From Aquimarina sediminis (GTDB lineage Bacteria; Bacteroidota; Bacteroidia; Flavobacteriales; Flavobacteriaceae), in contig NZ_POYJ01000002.1 in NCBI RefSeq assembly GCF_002895435.1, forward strand, positions 744,001-808,000: a DNA stretch of 64,000 bases, written 5' to 3'. Both the position numbers and the translations under genes were made by a program. Of this stretch, positions 18,778 through 27,884 are shown piece by piece (the first letter of the stretch is position 1; each line of letters starts with the position of its first letter). The notes beneath the pieces are model-generated. The model searched no databases. It was not told where the DNA came from and worked only from the letters and a program-made list of their open reading frames with translations.

Positions 18778-21576
18778 TTAAAGTTTAAATGTAACCCCAA
18801 GGCTAAAGTTGATACCGTTGTCAAAATTATAGGTGGTAAACTCCTGACCTATGCTTTCTTGGTCCTGATATCTTTTTATTGCTGGATTTAAGAGGTTTTT
18901 GGCTTTCAAGCTTATTTCTACATGTTTTCCTATTTCATCTTTGAAATTAAAGTTTAGTAAACCAAATCCTTTTTCGAAAATATCACCTACACCATTACCA
19001 CCGGCAGAGTATACACGATCACCAAACATGTTGAAATCGATGGCAGAAGTTATTTTGTGATTTTCAAATGTTTTAGAATACGACACATCTGCATTAACTA
19101 AATAAGGAGAAGCTCCTTGTAACTGTCGCTCTAGATTGGTTGGAGCAATATTAGATCCATTAAATGTTGTGATGGTTGGGTCAATTTCTACCTGAGTATA
19201 CATCAAGGTTGCATTGATACCAAAGTTTAGATTATTCCAAAGGGATTCTTCTACATTAAAAAGGTTACCAAGATTCTTTTTATACTCTAATTCGGCACCA
19301 AAAATGATAGCGTTATCAGAGTTAACAAATGTATTAACATTTGCAGCTGATGCTACGAATACCTGTTCAATAGGGTTTTTAATGTATTTACCAAAAATTG
19401 TAGCTGCAATCAATTCACCAGATTGTTCAGGAAAATGCTCCCACTTGATATCAATGTTGTAGTTGTCAGAATTAGTTAGGATTGGATTTCCTAACGTGGC
19501 TTCTGTAACATCTTCATCTAGGAATGGAGCTACTTCTGTAAATTTAGGCAAAGTAACTGTTTTACTAGCAGCAAAACGAAGGTTGGAAATTTCAGTTAAT
19601 TTGTATTTTAAGCTAATGCTTGGAAGAATAAAGGTTTCTTCTATTTGCTGTTTTCTAAATGGAGAATTTTCTAAATCTTGCTGTTCTCTGTAGGATACGT
19701 TTTGCTCAAACAATTCTGCACGTAGCCCTCCGTTAAAAGTTAATTTAGAGGATAACTCGTATTGTAGATTTGCAAAACCACCCAAAGTCAATTGGTCTGC
19801 TTCATATATTCTTGTTGTATTTAAGTTTTCAAGAACGATATAAGTTCCGTTTAAGAAGTTAGTTTCATTTAATAAAGCATCGGGATTATTAAAATCAACA
19901 TTGGTGTTTCTTAGATTGTTAAGGTTATAATTTACCTGGTTGGCTTCAAAATCACGATCTTTTGACCTGGCAGCTACTCCAAATGTTAACTTGTTTTTGA
20001 AATTATCATCTTCATCTTTAGTAAAGTTGATATCAAAATCCAGTTTTGCAGAGTAATCGTTTTCGTTTAACTCTTGATAAAAACGTTGGTTGTTTGCAAA
20101 ATCCGGACTTGTTCTGTCTCCAAGAACCAAGACATTTTCATCTATTTCTGTAAACACCAATTGCCTTCTGTCCGGAATTAAGCCCTGAGCTTTGTTGTAT
20201 GCTGCTCCCCAGGATAGTTTGTACTTATCTTCAGAGAATTTGTGTTCTCCGGTAAGCTGCTGGGTAAAGAGGTTGTTTTGTTCATAAGTACCTCTTCTAG
20301 CAAATATTCTTACGTCTGTAGCCTCGCTACCAAACCCAATAAACTCTCTAAGTTCATCCTGGGTGTCATTTACAAATAAAGAGGTAGCTAGAATTTTGTT
20401 ATTGCTGTTCCATCGATATCCAATGCTCCCTAATAAGGTTGTATTGGTATTGTACTGGTATCTATCTGTGTTTTCAAAGTTTGAAATAACTCCACCCTGA
20501 GCATTAAATGAAGCTTCCTGACCATCTAATGCAGTCTTGTGATTTTGACTAAAAGATGCTGTTGCCAAGACATCTAATTTTTGATTATCTCCAATAGTAA
20601 ATGTTTTTCCACCTGTGATACTGGCACCACCATCTGGAGCATTAGATCTTTTTACTGGATTAAAAGAAGTATCAAAGGGGTAGTAATCGATCTGTGTACT
20701 TACATAATTATAGTTTGGAATATCCAAAAAGATAGGTACTCTTCTAGATCCATCATCTAAGCCCCATTCATCATATTTTCCTCCGTTTAGTAAGAAAAAA
20801 TCATTCCCCACAGCGTTGGTGTTAACTCCAGAGGTAAATCCAACTTCTAGAAACCCTTTCCCCGGGCGATCTTTTGTGTCGATATTAACACTTGCTCCCG
20901 CAAAATCACCATATATATCAGGCGAATAGGTTTTGTAAATTCCTAAGTTCTCTACGATATCTGTAGGGAAAATACCTAGGTCAATAAGTTTTAATTTTGG
21001 ATTTAATGAAGGGATAGGCAATCCATTTAGATATGCATTGTTGTACCTGTCACCTAATCCACGAACATAAAGCTTGTCACTTTGTTTAGAAATACCGGTA
21101 GCTTTTGTTAATCCAGTTGCTACATCACTAACTCCTTTTTTAGAAAGCTCTTGTGCGCCTATCTTTTGTTGTATAGTGACTGCATTTTTTTGCTCTAATA
21201 GGATTGCAGCTTCCGATTCTTTTTTGGTGGTGGTTTTGATTATTACTTCGTCTAATGCTGCGGCACTAGCTCCAATAGAAGTATTAACAGTTGTGGCTTC
21301 ATTTGGTTTAACGACTACATCTTTAATCTCTAGGGTTTCATATCCTACAAAACTAAATTCTACAGTGTATGTACCAGGTTCTAGATTTTCGATACTATAT
21401 ATCCCATCAAAATCAGTTATTGTTCCTTTTGTGGTTCCTTTGATTAATACATTAGCAAAAGGAAGGGGCTGGTTGTTAGATTCCTTGTCTAACAGTGTTC
21501 CGGTAACTGAACCGGTTTCTTGCGCGAAGAGTATTCCTACAAAAAGTAGCGCAAAAAGTGTAACAATTTTTCTCAT
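18778..21576 (-). CDS. TonB-dependent receptor with carboxypeptidase-regulatory domain (copy 2)
   Basis: 932 residues with the same order of parts as the receptor at 14097: signal peptide (LFAQ), regulatory domain (GSVTGTLLDKESNNQPLPFA), plug (SDKLYVRGLGDRYNNAYL, GDFAGASVNI), barrel and terminal aromatic-type strand (LGVTFKL). The first about 120 residues of the two receptors are very similar and the barrels are more diverged, as expected if ligand specificity differs. Pho-box-like repeats lie 36-90 bases upstream of the start, suggesting induction by phosphate shortage. Confidence 0.92.
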   Translation of the reverse strand: MRKIVTLFALLFVGILFAQETGSVTGTLLDKESNNQPLPFANVLIKGTTKGTITDFDGIYSIENLEPGTYTVEFSFVGYETLEIKDVVVKPNEATTVNTSIGASAAALDEVIIKTTTKKESEAAILLEQKNAVTIQQKIGAQELSKKGVSDVATGLTKATGISKQSDKLYVRGLGDRYNNAYLNGLPIPSLNPKLKLIDLGIFPTDIVENLGIYKTYSPDIYGDFAGASVNIDTKDRPGKGFLEVGFTSGVNTNAVGNDFFLLNGGKYDEWGLDDGSRRVPIFLDIPNYNYVSTQIDYYPFDTSFNPVKRSNAPDGGASITGGKTFTIGDNQKLDVLATASFSQNHKTALDGQEASFNAQGGVISNFENTDRYQYNTNTTLLGSIGYRWNSNNKILATSLFVNDTQDELREFIGFGSEATDVRIFARRGTYEQNNLFTQQLTGEHKFSEDKYKLSWGAAYNKAQGLIPDRRQLVFTEIDENVLVLGDRTSPDFANNQRFYQELNENDYSAKLDFDINFTKDEDDNFKNKLTFGVAARSKDRDFEANQVNYNLNNLRNTNVDFNNPDALLNETNFLNGTYIVLENLNTTRIYEADQLTLGGFANLQYELSSKLTFNGGLRAELFEQNVSYREQQDLENSPFRKQQIEETFILPSISLKYKLTEISNLRFAASKTVTLPKFTEVAPFLDEDVTEATLGNPILTNSDNYNIDIKWEHFPEQSGELIAATIFGKYIKNPIEQVFVASAANVNTFVNSDNAIIFGAELEYKKNLGNLFNVEESLWNNLNFGINATLMYTQVEIDPTITTFNGSNIAPTNLERQLQGASPYLVNADVSYSKTFENHKITSAIDFNMFGDRVYSAGGNGVGDIFEKGFGLLNFNFKDEIGKHVEISLKAKNLLNPAIKRYQDQESIGQEFTTYNFDNGINFSLGVTFKL

Positions 21577-21611
21577 TTATCTTGTTCTGAAATTCCGGGC
21601 AAAGAACGATA

Positions 21612-21666
21612 GAGAGTGTTAATTTGATGTTACTCAAAAATTAATTATGTATCATTTTAATGTTAG
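21612..21666 (-). promoter_or_regulatory. Pho-box-like repeats before receptor copy 2
   Basis: Read on the minus strand, GTAACATCAAA (21633-21623) is followed directly by TTAACACTCTC (21622-21612). A further unit CTAACATTAAA (21666-21656) lies exactly 33 bases (three 11-base turns) upstream. These match the GTAACATTAA units before the OprO/P porin and PiT genes. The rest of 21577-21959 shows only the terminator at 21911. Confidence 0.55.
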
Positions 21667-21910
21667 AAAATTGTTATCCACCCTTGTTTTTAAGATGTTT
21701 TCTTAATATTAATAAAGTGTTATTCGTGCCAGTAAGCCTTTGGTGATAAAGGGTGTGCGTGATTAATGTTTGTTCTTTTTGTAGATGAGTTTTTTTGTTA
21801 AGAAAACTTGGGTGAAGTGTATAATGTAAAAGTAATATTAAAAGTATATAAGTAACAAAAGTCAAATTAAGGATAAGAGATCGGTGTTTTTTGAAAAGAC
21901 TCTAAACAAA

Positions 21911-21935
21911 AAAAGCTCCCCGACCGGAAGCTAAT
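21911..21935 (-). terminator. terminator of the YwqK-like gene
   Basis: Read on the minus strand, AGCTTCC pairs with GGGAGCT (one G-T pair) and is followed by TTTTTTTGTTT. Confidence 0.65.
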
Positions 21936-21959
21936 TTTTATCTATTTTTTTAATAGTAT

Positions 21960-22319
21960 TTAGTTTTTATAATTGACGACCACATTGTCTTTTCCAGACC
22001 AGGTGGTAACATCAGCAATTTGATTTTTGTCATAATTTACTTCAGACAATTTATCAGCATTCCAGAAAAACCACTTTCCAGTTTTTATACCATTATTGTA
22101 TCGTCCCATGGCAATTTTCTTTCCTGTCATATCATATGATTTCCATTCTCCATGAAGTACACCTTCGTTATTATAGAAACCTTGTTGTCTTACTGTTCCA
22201 TCCTCAAAATAAAATGTACCTTTTATACGGTCACCTTGTTTTTCAAAAGTAGGTTTTACATCCTGAGCCATCATAGTCGCCGAAAACAAAATGGCTATAG
22301 CAATCATTACATTTTTCAT
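21960..22319 (-). CDS. secreted YwqK/MORN-type repeat protein
   Basis: 119 residues: signal peptide (MKNVMIAIAILFSATMMAQ), then GxxxGxWKxYxxxGKKxxxGxYxxGxKxGxWxFW repeats split over about residues 32-95 (GEWKSYDMTGKKIAMGRYNN, GKWFFWN). These resemble MORN repeats and are often labelled YwqK-family antitoxin; in flavobacteria they are small periplasmic proteins of unknown role. A three-unit Pho-box-like repeat lies upstream, and on the minus strand a TACTTTTA box (22371-22364) could be its -7 element. Confidence 0.75.
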   Translation of the reverse strand: MKNVMIAIAILFSATMMAQDVKPTFEKQGDRIKGTFYFEDGTVRQQGFYNNEGVLHGEWKSYDMTGKKIAMGRYNNGIKTGKWFFWNADKLSEVNYDKNQIADVTTWSGKDNVVVNYKN

Positions 22320-22390
22320 ATTTCTTTTCTTTTAATAATTATTTGGGATGTCGACTTATGTTATAAAAGTACTACTTATTTTACATTTAA

Positions 22391-22423
22391 ACAACATTTA
22401 CGTAACATTAAATTAACATTGAA
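22391..22423 (+). promoter_or_regulatory. three-unit Pho-box-like direct repeat
   Basis: Three contiguous 11-base units: ACAACATTTAC, GTAACATTAAA, TTAACATTGAA. Unit orientation points to chrA on the plus strand, but the site lies nearer to the divergent YwqK-like gene. Which gene it controls is open. Confidence 0.55.
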
Positions 22424-22584
22424 ACAATAATAGTATGATTTTAAGGCGTTTGTGATTTGGGTGATTATGCTGTTTAATGGTCGATCAGAATCATATGATT
22501 ACCTATCCGTCACTATATGTTGTCATTATATTTATATTTTTGAGGATCTATTTTTCGTCCTAATTTCAACACAAAACTATTTGT

Positions 22585-23715
22585 ATGAGCAAGAAAAAAA
22601 AACTTATTGAGGTGGCTATCGTTTTTTTTAGACTAGGTCTTTTTGCTTTTGGAGGACCAGCAGCACATATCGCTATGATGGAAGAGGAGGTAGTTGATAA
22701 AAGGAAATGGATTGATCGACAACATTTTTTGGATCTTATAGGGGCTACGAATTTGATTCCTGGTCCTAATTCTACCGAAATGACAATGCATTGTGGTCAT
22801 GAGCGAGCAGGAATTGCTGGTTTATTTGTAGCAGGCGCCTGTTTTGTTTTTCCTGCAGTATTGATAACTGGTGTTTTAGCGTGGTTTTATACTGCCTATG
22901 GACAGTTACCCGAGGTTGCTCCTTTTATTTTGGGAATAAAGCCGGCTGTATTGGCAATTATTGCTTCGGCAATTTTAAAACTAGGAAAAAAAGCATTAAA
23001 GAGTGTTGAAATTGGTGTTATTGGAGTATTGGTATTAGTGGTTAGCCTCCTGGGAGTAAATGAGATTGTAGCATTACTATGTGCAGGTGTATTGGGAGCG
23101 CTGTATTTTTATTCTAAATCTAAAATTAATATAACTTCTCAGTCTATCGCACCTTTTTTTATGTTTAAGTTGTCCGTCGCTAGTTTTGTTAAAATTTCTT
23201 CTTTTAAGGTATTTTGGACATTTGCCAAAGTAGGTGCTATATTATATGGTAGCGGTTACGTTTTGTTTGCGTATTTGGATGCAGAGCTGGTAACAAATGG
23301 CTGGTTAACAAGATCAGAATTAATAGATGCTATCGCGGTTGGGCAATTTACTCCGGGACCTGTTTTGTCTACAGCTACCTTTATAGGTTATCAATTGGCT
23401 GGTTTCTGGGGAGCAGTAGCTGCTACTTTAGGGATTTTTATTCCTTCTTTTCTTTTTGTACTACTTCTTAATCCACTAGTTCCCAAAATGAGAAAGTCCA
23501 AGTTGTTAAGCTACTTTTTGGATTCGGTTAATATAGCAGCTGTGGCGATTATGTTGTCTGTATTATATGTAATGAGTATTGATGCACTAATCGATTGGAA
23601 ATCGATATGCATAGCTGTGTTGAGTGTTATAGTTGTTTTTGCGATTAAAAAAGTAAATGCAATGTGGGTAGTGCTTGGAGGCTCTATTTTAGGATATTTA
23701 TTAGCTATTGTTTAA
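22585..23715 (+). CDS. chrA: chromate transporter family protein, two-domain
   Basis: 376 residues with two CHR domains. The first starts FFRLGLFAFGGPAAHIAMME and contains GATNLIPGPNSTEM; the second starts FWTFAKVGAILYGSG and contains AVGQFTPGPVLSTATF. The repeated GGPxAH and PGP motifs are the family signature. CHR proteins export chromate or related oxyanions; in an organism not selected for chromate resistance the natural anion is uncertain. Two terminators follow the gene. Confidence 0.9.
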   Translation: MSKKKKLIEVAIVFFRLGLFAFGGPAAHIAMMEEEVVDKRKWIDRQHFLDLIGATNLIPGPNSTEMTMHCGHERAGIAGLFVAGACFVFPAVLITGVLAWFYTAYGQLPEVAPFILGIKPAVLAIIASAILKLGKKALKSVEIGVIGVLVLVVSLLGVNEIVALLCAGVLGALYFYSKSKINITSQSIAPFFMFKLSVASFVKISSFKVFWTFAKVGAILYGSGYVLFAYLDAELVTNGWLTRSELIDAIAVGQFTPGPVLSTATFIGYQLAGFWGAVAATLGIFIPSFLFVLLLNPLVPKMRKSKLLSYFLDSVNIAAVAIMLSVLYVMSIDALIDWKSICIAVLSVIVVFAIKKVNAMWVVLGGSILGYLLAIV

Positions 23716-23755
23716 AAATATTTTTAACGATAGCTTAAAGTTTTAGTAACATAAA

Positions 23756-23785
23756 GACTCGCCAAATAAAATATTTTTGACGAGT
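23756..23785 (+). terminator. weak hairpin after chrA
   Basis: GACTCG (23756-23761) pairs with CGAGTC (23780-23785) around an AT-rich loop. Confidence 0.4.
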
Positions 23786-23852
23786 CAATATGACAAATTT
23801 GTAGTTCAAAAAATCATATTAGTTTTTGTCGACTTAGATTTTTGAAATACTG

Positions 23853-23881
23853 GGCTAACCGATTTTCGGTTAGCCTTTTTT
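23853..23881 (+). terminator. strong Rho-independent terminator
   Basis: GGCTAACCGA (23853-23862) and TCGGTTAGCC (23866-23875) form a 10-base stem with a short loop, followed by six T. Confidence 0.9.
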
Positions 23882-23927
23882 GCTTTTACATAGATACGTA
23901 AAAATTGTTTTTTAATATAATTATTAA

Positions 23928-23960
23928 AAAACATTAAGTTAACACTAACTTAACATTAAC
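23928..23960 (+). promoter_or_regulatory. three-unit Pho-box-like direct repeat before the porin
   Basis: AAAACATTAAG, TTAACACTAAC and TTAACATTAAC lie end to end with an exact 11-base period. A CTTTG element follows about 8 bases on and the ATG is 39 bases downstream. Contiguous 11-base repeats are how PhoB dimers bind in other bacteria. Confidence 0.65.
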
Positions 23961-23998
23961 ACAAGTTCTTTGCAGCGACAAAAACTAGTATTGAACTT

Positions 23999-25198
23999 AT
24001 GAATTTAAAAATTACCTTCACAACGTTAATTTTATTAACGTTTTGTTCTTTAAATGCGCAAGAAACTACCGAGACCAAGTTTGGGAAAGGAATTCTAAAT
24101 GTAATTGCTAAGGATAGTTCTTGGAGCATGAAATTTGCAACAAGATTTCAACTACTTTCTACAACCGGTTGGGATATTAATGATGATAATTACAGTAAAC
24201 CAGAAACTAATTTTTTAGTAAGAAGAGCACGTCTGAAATTTGGTGGTTTTGTTTATAGCCCAAAGCTTAAATATAAAATAGAGTTAGGGTTATCGAACAG
24301 AGATATCTCAGGGGCATCAGAATTTACAGGAAATTCACCGAGGTATATTCTTGATGCAGTTATTAAATGGAACTTTTATAAAAACTTTACACTGTGGGCA
24401 GGGCAAACAAAACTGCCTGGAAACAGAGAACGTGTAATTTCTTCTGCAAACTTACAGTTGGTAGATCGCTCAAGATTGAACAGTAGGTTTAATATTGATC
24501 GTGATCTAGGAGTACAATTATGGCATCACTTCAAATTATCAGATAAGTTTTTGGTAAAAGAGGCTCTTGCTGTTTCACAAGGTGAAGGAAGAAATGTTAC
24601 TAGTGGAAACTTAGGAGGACACCAATATACAGGTAGAATAGAATTATTACCTTTTGGGAAGTTTTCTGGTAAGGGAGATTATAAAGGAGGTGATCTTAAA
24701 AGAGAACAAACACCTAAGTTAGGTATAGGAGCAACATATGATTTTAATGCAAATGCAGTTAAAAATAGAAGTAATATGGGATCTTATATGGAAACCAGTA
24801 CAGGCTTTTATGAGACTAATATTTCAACGATATTTGTAGATGCTATGTTTAAATATAAAGGTTTCTCTATAATGGCAGAGTTTGCTGATAGAGAAGCTGA
24901 AGAAGCGATAGCAGTAGAAGAAGATGGAACACCGACAGGAGATATTGTTCAGGTAGGTAGCGCAATAAACTTTCAGGCAGGGTATTTATTTAAAAGTAAT
25001 TGGGAAATTGCAGGGAGATATACCAACCTTAATTATGATGCAATAGTTGGTAGAGATCTAGAAGAACAATATACTTTGGGAGTTTCAAAGTATGTTGTGG
25101 GACATAGCTTAAAAGTTCAATCTGATATAAGTTATACCACAGAAAATGGAGCTGGTAGCGGGTTAATGTATAGATTACAATTCGATATACATTTCTAG
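23999..25198 (+). CDS. OprO/OprP-type phosphate-selective porin
   Basis: 399 residues with a signal peptide (to about residue 20, SLNAQ) and alternating amphipathic strands of an outer-membrane barrel ending in aromatic Phe (YRLQFDIHF). Landmarks of the phosphate-selective porin O/P family: FLVRRARLKFGGFVYSPKLK, GQTKLPGNRERVISSANLQ and AGYLFKSNWEIAGRYTNLN. It sits between a Pho-box-like repeat and a phosphate transporter, so outer-membrane phosphate uptake is the natural role. Confidence 0.9.
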   Translation: MNLKITFTTLILLTFCSLNAQETTETKFGKGILNVIAKDSSWSMKFATRFQLLSTTGWDINDDNYSKPETNFLVRRARLKFGGFVYSPKLKYKIELGLSNRDISGASEFTGNSPRYILDAVIKWNFYKNFTLWAGQTKLPGNRERVISSANLQLVDRSRLNSRFNIDRDLGVQLWHHFKLSDKFLVKEALAVSQGEGRNVTSGNLGGHQYTGRIELLPFGKFSGKGDYKGGDLKREQTPKLGIGATYDFNANAVKNRSNMGSYMETSTGFYETNISTIFVDAMFKYKGFSIMAEFADREAEEAIAVEEDGTPTGDIVQVGSAINFQAGYLFKSNWEIAGRYTNLNYDAIVGRDLEEQYTLGVSKYVVGHSLKVQSDISYTTENGAGSGLMYRLQFDIHF

Positions 25199-25213
25199 AT
25201 GTTGTACCAATAC

Positions 25214-25235
25214 ATAACAGTTTGGTAACATTAAG
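25214..25235 (+). promoter_or_regulatory. two-unit Pho-box-like repeat before the PiT gene
   Basis: ATAACAGTTTG followed directly by GTAACATTAAG (11-base period), 43 bases before the ATG. A TAATATTTG -7-like element lies at about 25250-25258. Confidence 0.55.
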
Positions 25236-25277
25236 CTGAGAATTGATTATAATATTTGCACTTTAAACAAAAAAGTA

Positions 25278-27665
25278 ATGGATAACATTTATTTATTAAT
25301 GGTTGTAGCACTTGCTGTATTGGCGATTGCCGACCTTATTGTAGGAGTTAGTAATGATGCTGTTAACTTCTTAAACTCTGCAATTGGTTCTAAGGCAGTA
25401 TCGTTTAGAACGATAATGATAGTGGCTAGTATAGGTATTGCGGCAGGAGCTGTTTTTTCTAGTGGATTAATGGAGGTCGCTCGAAAAGGAATATTTAATC
25501 CTGGTGAATTCTATTTTGATGAAATCATGATCATTTTTATGGCGGTTATGATTACAGATATACTACTGCTAGACTTTTTTAATACTCTAGGGATGCCAAC
25601 TTCTACAACGGTGTCTATTGTATTTAACCTTTTGGGGGCAGCAGTGTCTATTGCGTTAATAAAAATTGGAGCAGATCAGGGATTGACTTTTTCTGATTTG
25701 GGAAATTATATTAATACTAAGACTGCAACAAAGATTATTAGTGGGATTCTGTTATCTGTGTTGATAGCATTCTCGGTAGGTGCTATTGTGCAATTTATAA
25801 CCCGTTTACTACTATCCTATAATTTTCAAAAGAAAGCAAAATGGGTTGGGGCCCTATTTGGCGGGATTGCATTAACTGCATTATTGTATTTCATTTTTAT
25901 GAAAGGAATTAAAGGAACGAATTATGCTAAAGCTATAGTTGATGTTGTATATAATGGAGGTCCAGAAGGATTATTAGAGTGGGCTAATAACTACTTTGGA
26001 ACTACTTATGAGAGTGTGAAAGATCTAGCCAAGGCTCAAAAAAACCTGTTTAAAATAGATGGAGGAGCGGGTACAGTTAAATTAACATTAAGAGGACTCT
26101 TAGAAACTTATGTTTTAGAAATTGTAGCAGCTGGTTTTGTGCTTTGCTCTTTAGTATCATATGCTATCATTAGTTTTCTAAAAGTAAATATTTATAAACT
26201 TATTATTATAGTAGGTACATTTGGATTAGCCTTGGCATTTTCAGGAAATGACTTGGTAAATTTTATAGGAGTTCCTATTGCTGGATGGCAATCTTATGAG
26301 GCTTGGGTAGCTTCTGGAGTTCCTGCGGCAGAATTTTCTATGGATGTTTTGGCCAAAAAAGTAGATACACCAGTATTGTTATTGTTTCTTGCGGGAGCCG
26401 TTATGGTACTTACATTATGGTTTTCTAAAAAAGCAAGATATGTTGCTGAAACCGAAATCAATCTTTCTAGAGAAGGAGAAGCTAAAGAACGTTTTAAACC
26501 AAACTTTTTATCAAGAGGAGTGGTAAGAGGAACAGTATTACTTTCTCAAGGACTAAATGCTATTACACCAAAGCCAGCGAGAGAGTTTATTGAAAAGCAA
26601 TTTACAAAAAATGTTATCGAATTGCCAAAGGATAAAACATATGAGATGCCTGCTTTTGATATGGTAAGAGCAGCAGTAAATCTTATGGTAGCGGGGGTTT
26701 TAATCTCGATAGCAACCTCAATGGGATTACCGCTTTCTACTACATATGTAACGTTTATGGTAGCAATGGGTACTTCATTAGCAGATAGAGCTTGGGGGAC
26801 AGAAAGTGCTGTATACCGAGTAGCTGGAGTGTTAAATGTAATTGGTGGATGGTTTTTTACAGCAATAAGTGCTTTTATCGCAGCAGCAGCAGTTGCATTT
26901 TTGATTAATCTTGGTGGTCCAGTAATGATTGCAGTGTTATTATTGGTGGCAATATTACTATTGGCAAGAAATACTATAAACTATAGAAAAAGAGTAAAAG
27001 CTGAGAAGGCAGAGGATAGCCTTAAAAGTTCAGAAAGCAGTTCTGTTCAGGGGGTTATCGAAGAGAGTGCAGATAATATAAAATCCTTTGTAAACAGAGG
27101 GAATAAAATCTTCACAAGTACCATTGATAGTCTTGTAAAATATGACCTGATAGCTTTAAAGAAAAGTAAAAAAGGAATTGCTAAATTAGATGAGGAAGTT
27201 GAAGATTTAAGAGATAATATTTTCTACTTTATCAAAAATCTAGATGAATCTAGTGTGGGAGCCAGTAACTTTTATATTAATATATTAGGGTACCTGCAAG
27301 ATATGTCTCAGTCTCTAGAATATATTGCTAAAGCGAGTCATAAGCATGTAAACAACAATCATAAAAAACTTAGATTTAATCAAATCAAAGATCTAAAAGA
27401 AATAGAAGAGCAATTAAATGGTTTTTTTGGTCAAATTAAAAAATCGTTTAGCGAAAGAGATTTTGATCATATTGATACAATTATTAGTGAAAAACAAGAG
27501 CTTTTTAACAAAGTAAGTCATAAAATAGACAAACAGGTTGCCAGAACAAGAACAGAAGAGAATAGTCCTAAAAATACCACTTTATATTTTGGATTATTGT
27601 TAGAAACTAAAGATCTGATAACCGCTACAATGAACTTGTTAGAGACGTATAGAGAACATAAATAA
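25278..27665 (+). CDS. PiT-family phosphate transporter with PhoU-like C-terminal domain
   Basis: 795 residues. The membrane part holds both PiT signatures: GVSNDAVNFLNSAIGSKA near residue 23 and FSGNDLVNFIGVPIAGWQ in the middle, with GMPTSTTVS and GLPLSTTYVT in the two halves. The loop insertions and about 160 extra C-terminal residues (helical, about 640-790, HKHVNNNHKKLRFNQIKDL) resemble a PhoU-type regulatory domain, common for PiT proteins in Bacteroidota. Moves inorganic phosphate with H+ or Na+ across the inner membrane. Pho-box-like repeats precede it and PhoB-PhoR follow. Confidence 0.92.
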   Translation: MDNIYLLMVVALAVLAIADLIVGVSNDAVNFLNSAIGSKAVSFRTIMIVASIGIAAGAVFSSGLMEVARKGIFNPGEFYFDEIMIIFMAVMITDILLLDFFNTLGMPTSTTVSIVFNLLGAAVSIALIKIGADQGLTFSDLGNYINTKTATKIISGILLSVLIAFSVGAIVQFITRLLLSYNFQKKAKWVGALFGGIALTALLYFIFMKGIKGTNYAKAIVDVVYNGGPEGLLEWANNYFGTTYESVKDLAKAQKNLFKIDGGAGTVKLTLRGLLETYVLEIVAAGFVLCSLVSYAIISFLKVNIYKLIIIVGTFGLALAFSGNDLVNFIGVPIAGWQSYEAWVASGVPAAEFSMDVLAKKVDTPVLLLFLAGAVMVLTLWFSKKARYVAETEINLSREGEAKERFKPNFLSRGVVRGTVLLSQGLNAITPKPAREFIEKQFTKNVIELPKDKTYEMPAFDMVRAAVNLMVAGVLISIATSMGLPLSTTYVTFMVAMGTSLADRAWGTESAVYRVAGVLNVIGGWFFTAISAFIAAAAVAFLINLGGPVMIAVLLLVAILLLARNTINYRKRVKAEKAEDSLKSSESSSVQGVIEESADNIKSFVNRGNKIFTSTIDSLVKYDLIALKKSKKGIAKLDEEVEDLRDNIFYFIKNLDESSVGASNFYINILGYLQDMSQSLEYIAKASHKHVNNNHKKLRFNQIKDLKEIEEQLNGFFGQIKKSFSERDFDHIDTIISEKQELFNKVSHKIDKQVARTRTEENSPKNTTLYFGLLLETKDLITATMNLLETYREHK

Positions 27666-27693
27666 TAATTCTATTTTTTAAAATCACAAAAAG

Positions 27694-27724
27694 GCTAAAT
27701 AGTAAACATTTAGCTTTTTTTTTG
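27694..27724 (+). terminator. Rho-independent terminator after PiT
   Basis: GCTAAAT (27694-27700) pairs with ATTTAGC (27708-27714), followed by a run of ten T. Confidence 0.85.
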
Positions 27725-27788
27725 TTTATTTATCTTCTGTTTAGAAGTGTAAATTTACTGTGTTAAGTAAATGTTACCTGCTCTTACT

Positions 27789-27810
27789 TTTAATGTTAGT
27801 TTATTGTTAC
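27789..27810 (-). promoter_or_regulatory. Pho-box-like repeat before phoB, reversed orientation
   Basis: On the minus strand GTAACAATAAA (27810-27800) and CTAACATTAAA (27799-27789) lie end to end. The repeat precedes phoB but points the opposite way to those before the porin and PiT genes, which could mean autoregulation with a different geometry. Confidence 0.5.
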
Positions 27811-27884
27811 CAAGTGCCTAGGAGTATGTATACTTGGTATTAAGTGGTATATTTACCTCTGATGTGATATAATGCTATAATACA

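Noticed and set aside
21674..21865. 63-codon minus-strand frame between receptor copy 2 and the YwqK-like gene
   Set aside because: Low-complexity composition, overlaps the Pho-box-like unit at 21656-21666 closely, and has no family resemblance.
22152..22430. 92-codon plus-strand frame over the YwqK-like gene
   Set aside because: It is antisense to a clear signal-peptide protein and runs through the Pho-box-like repeats.
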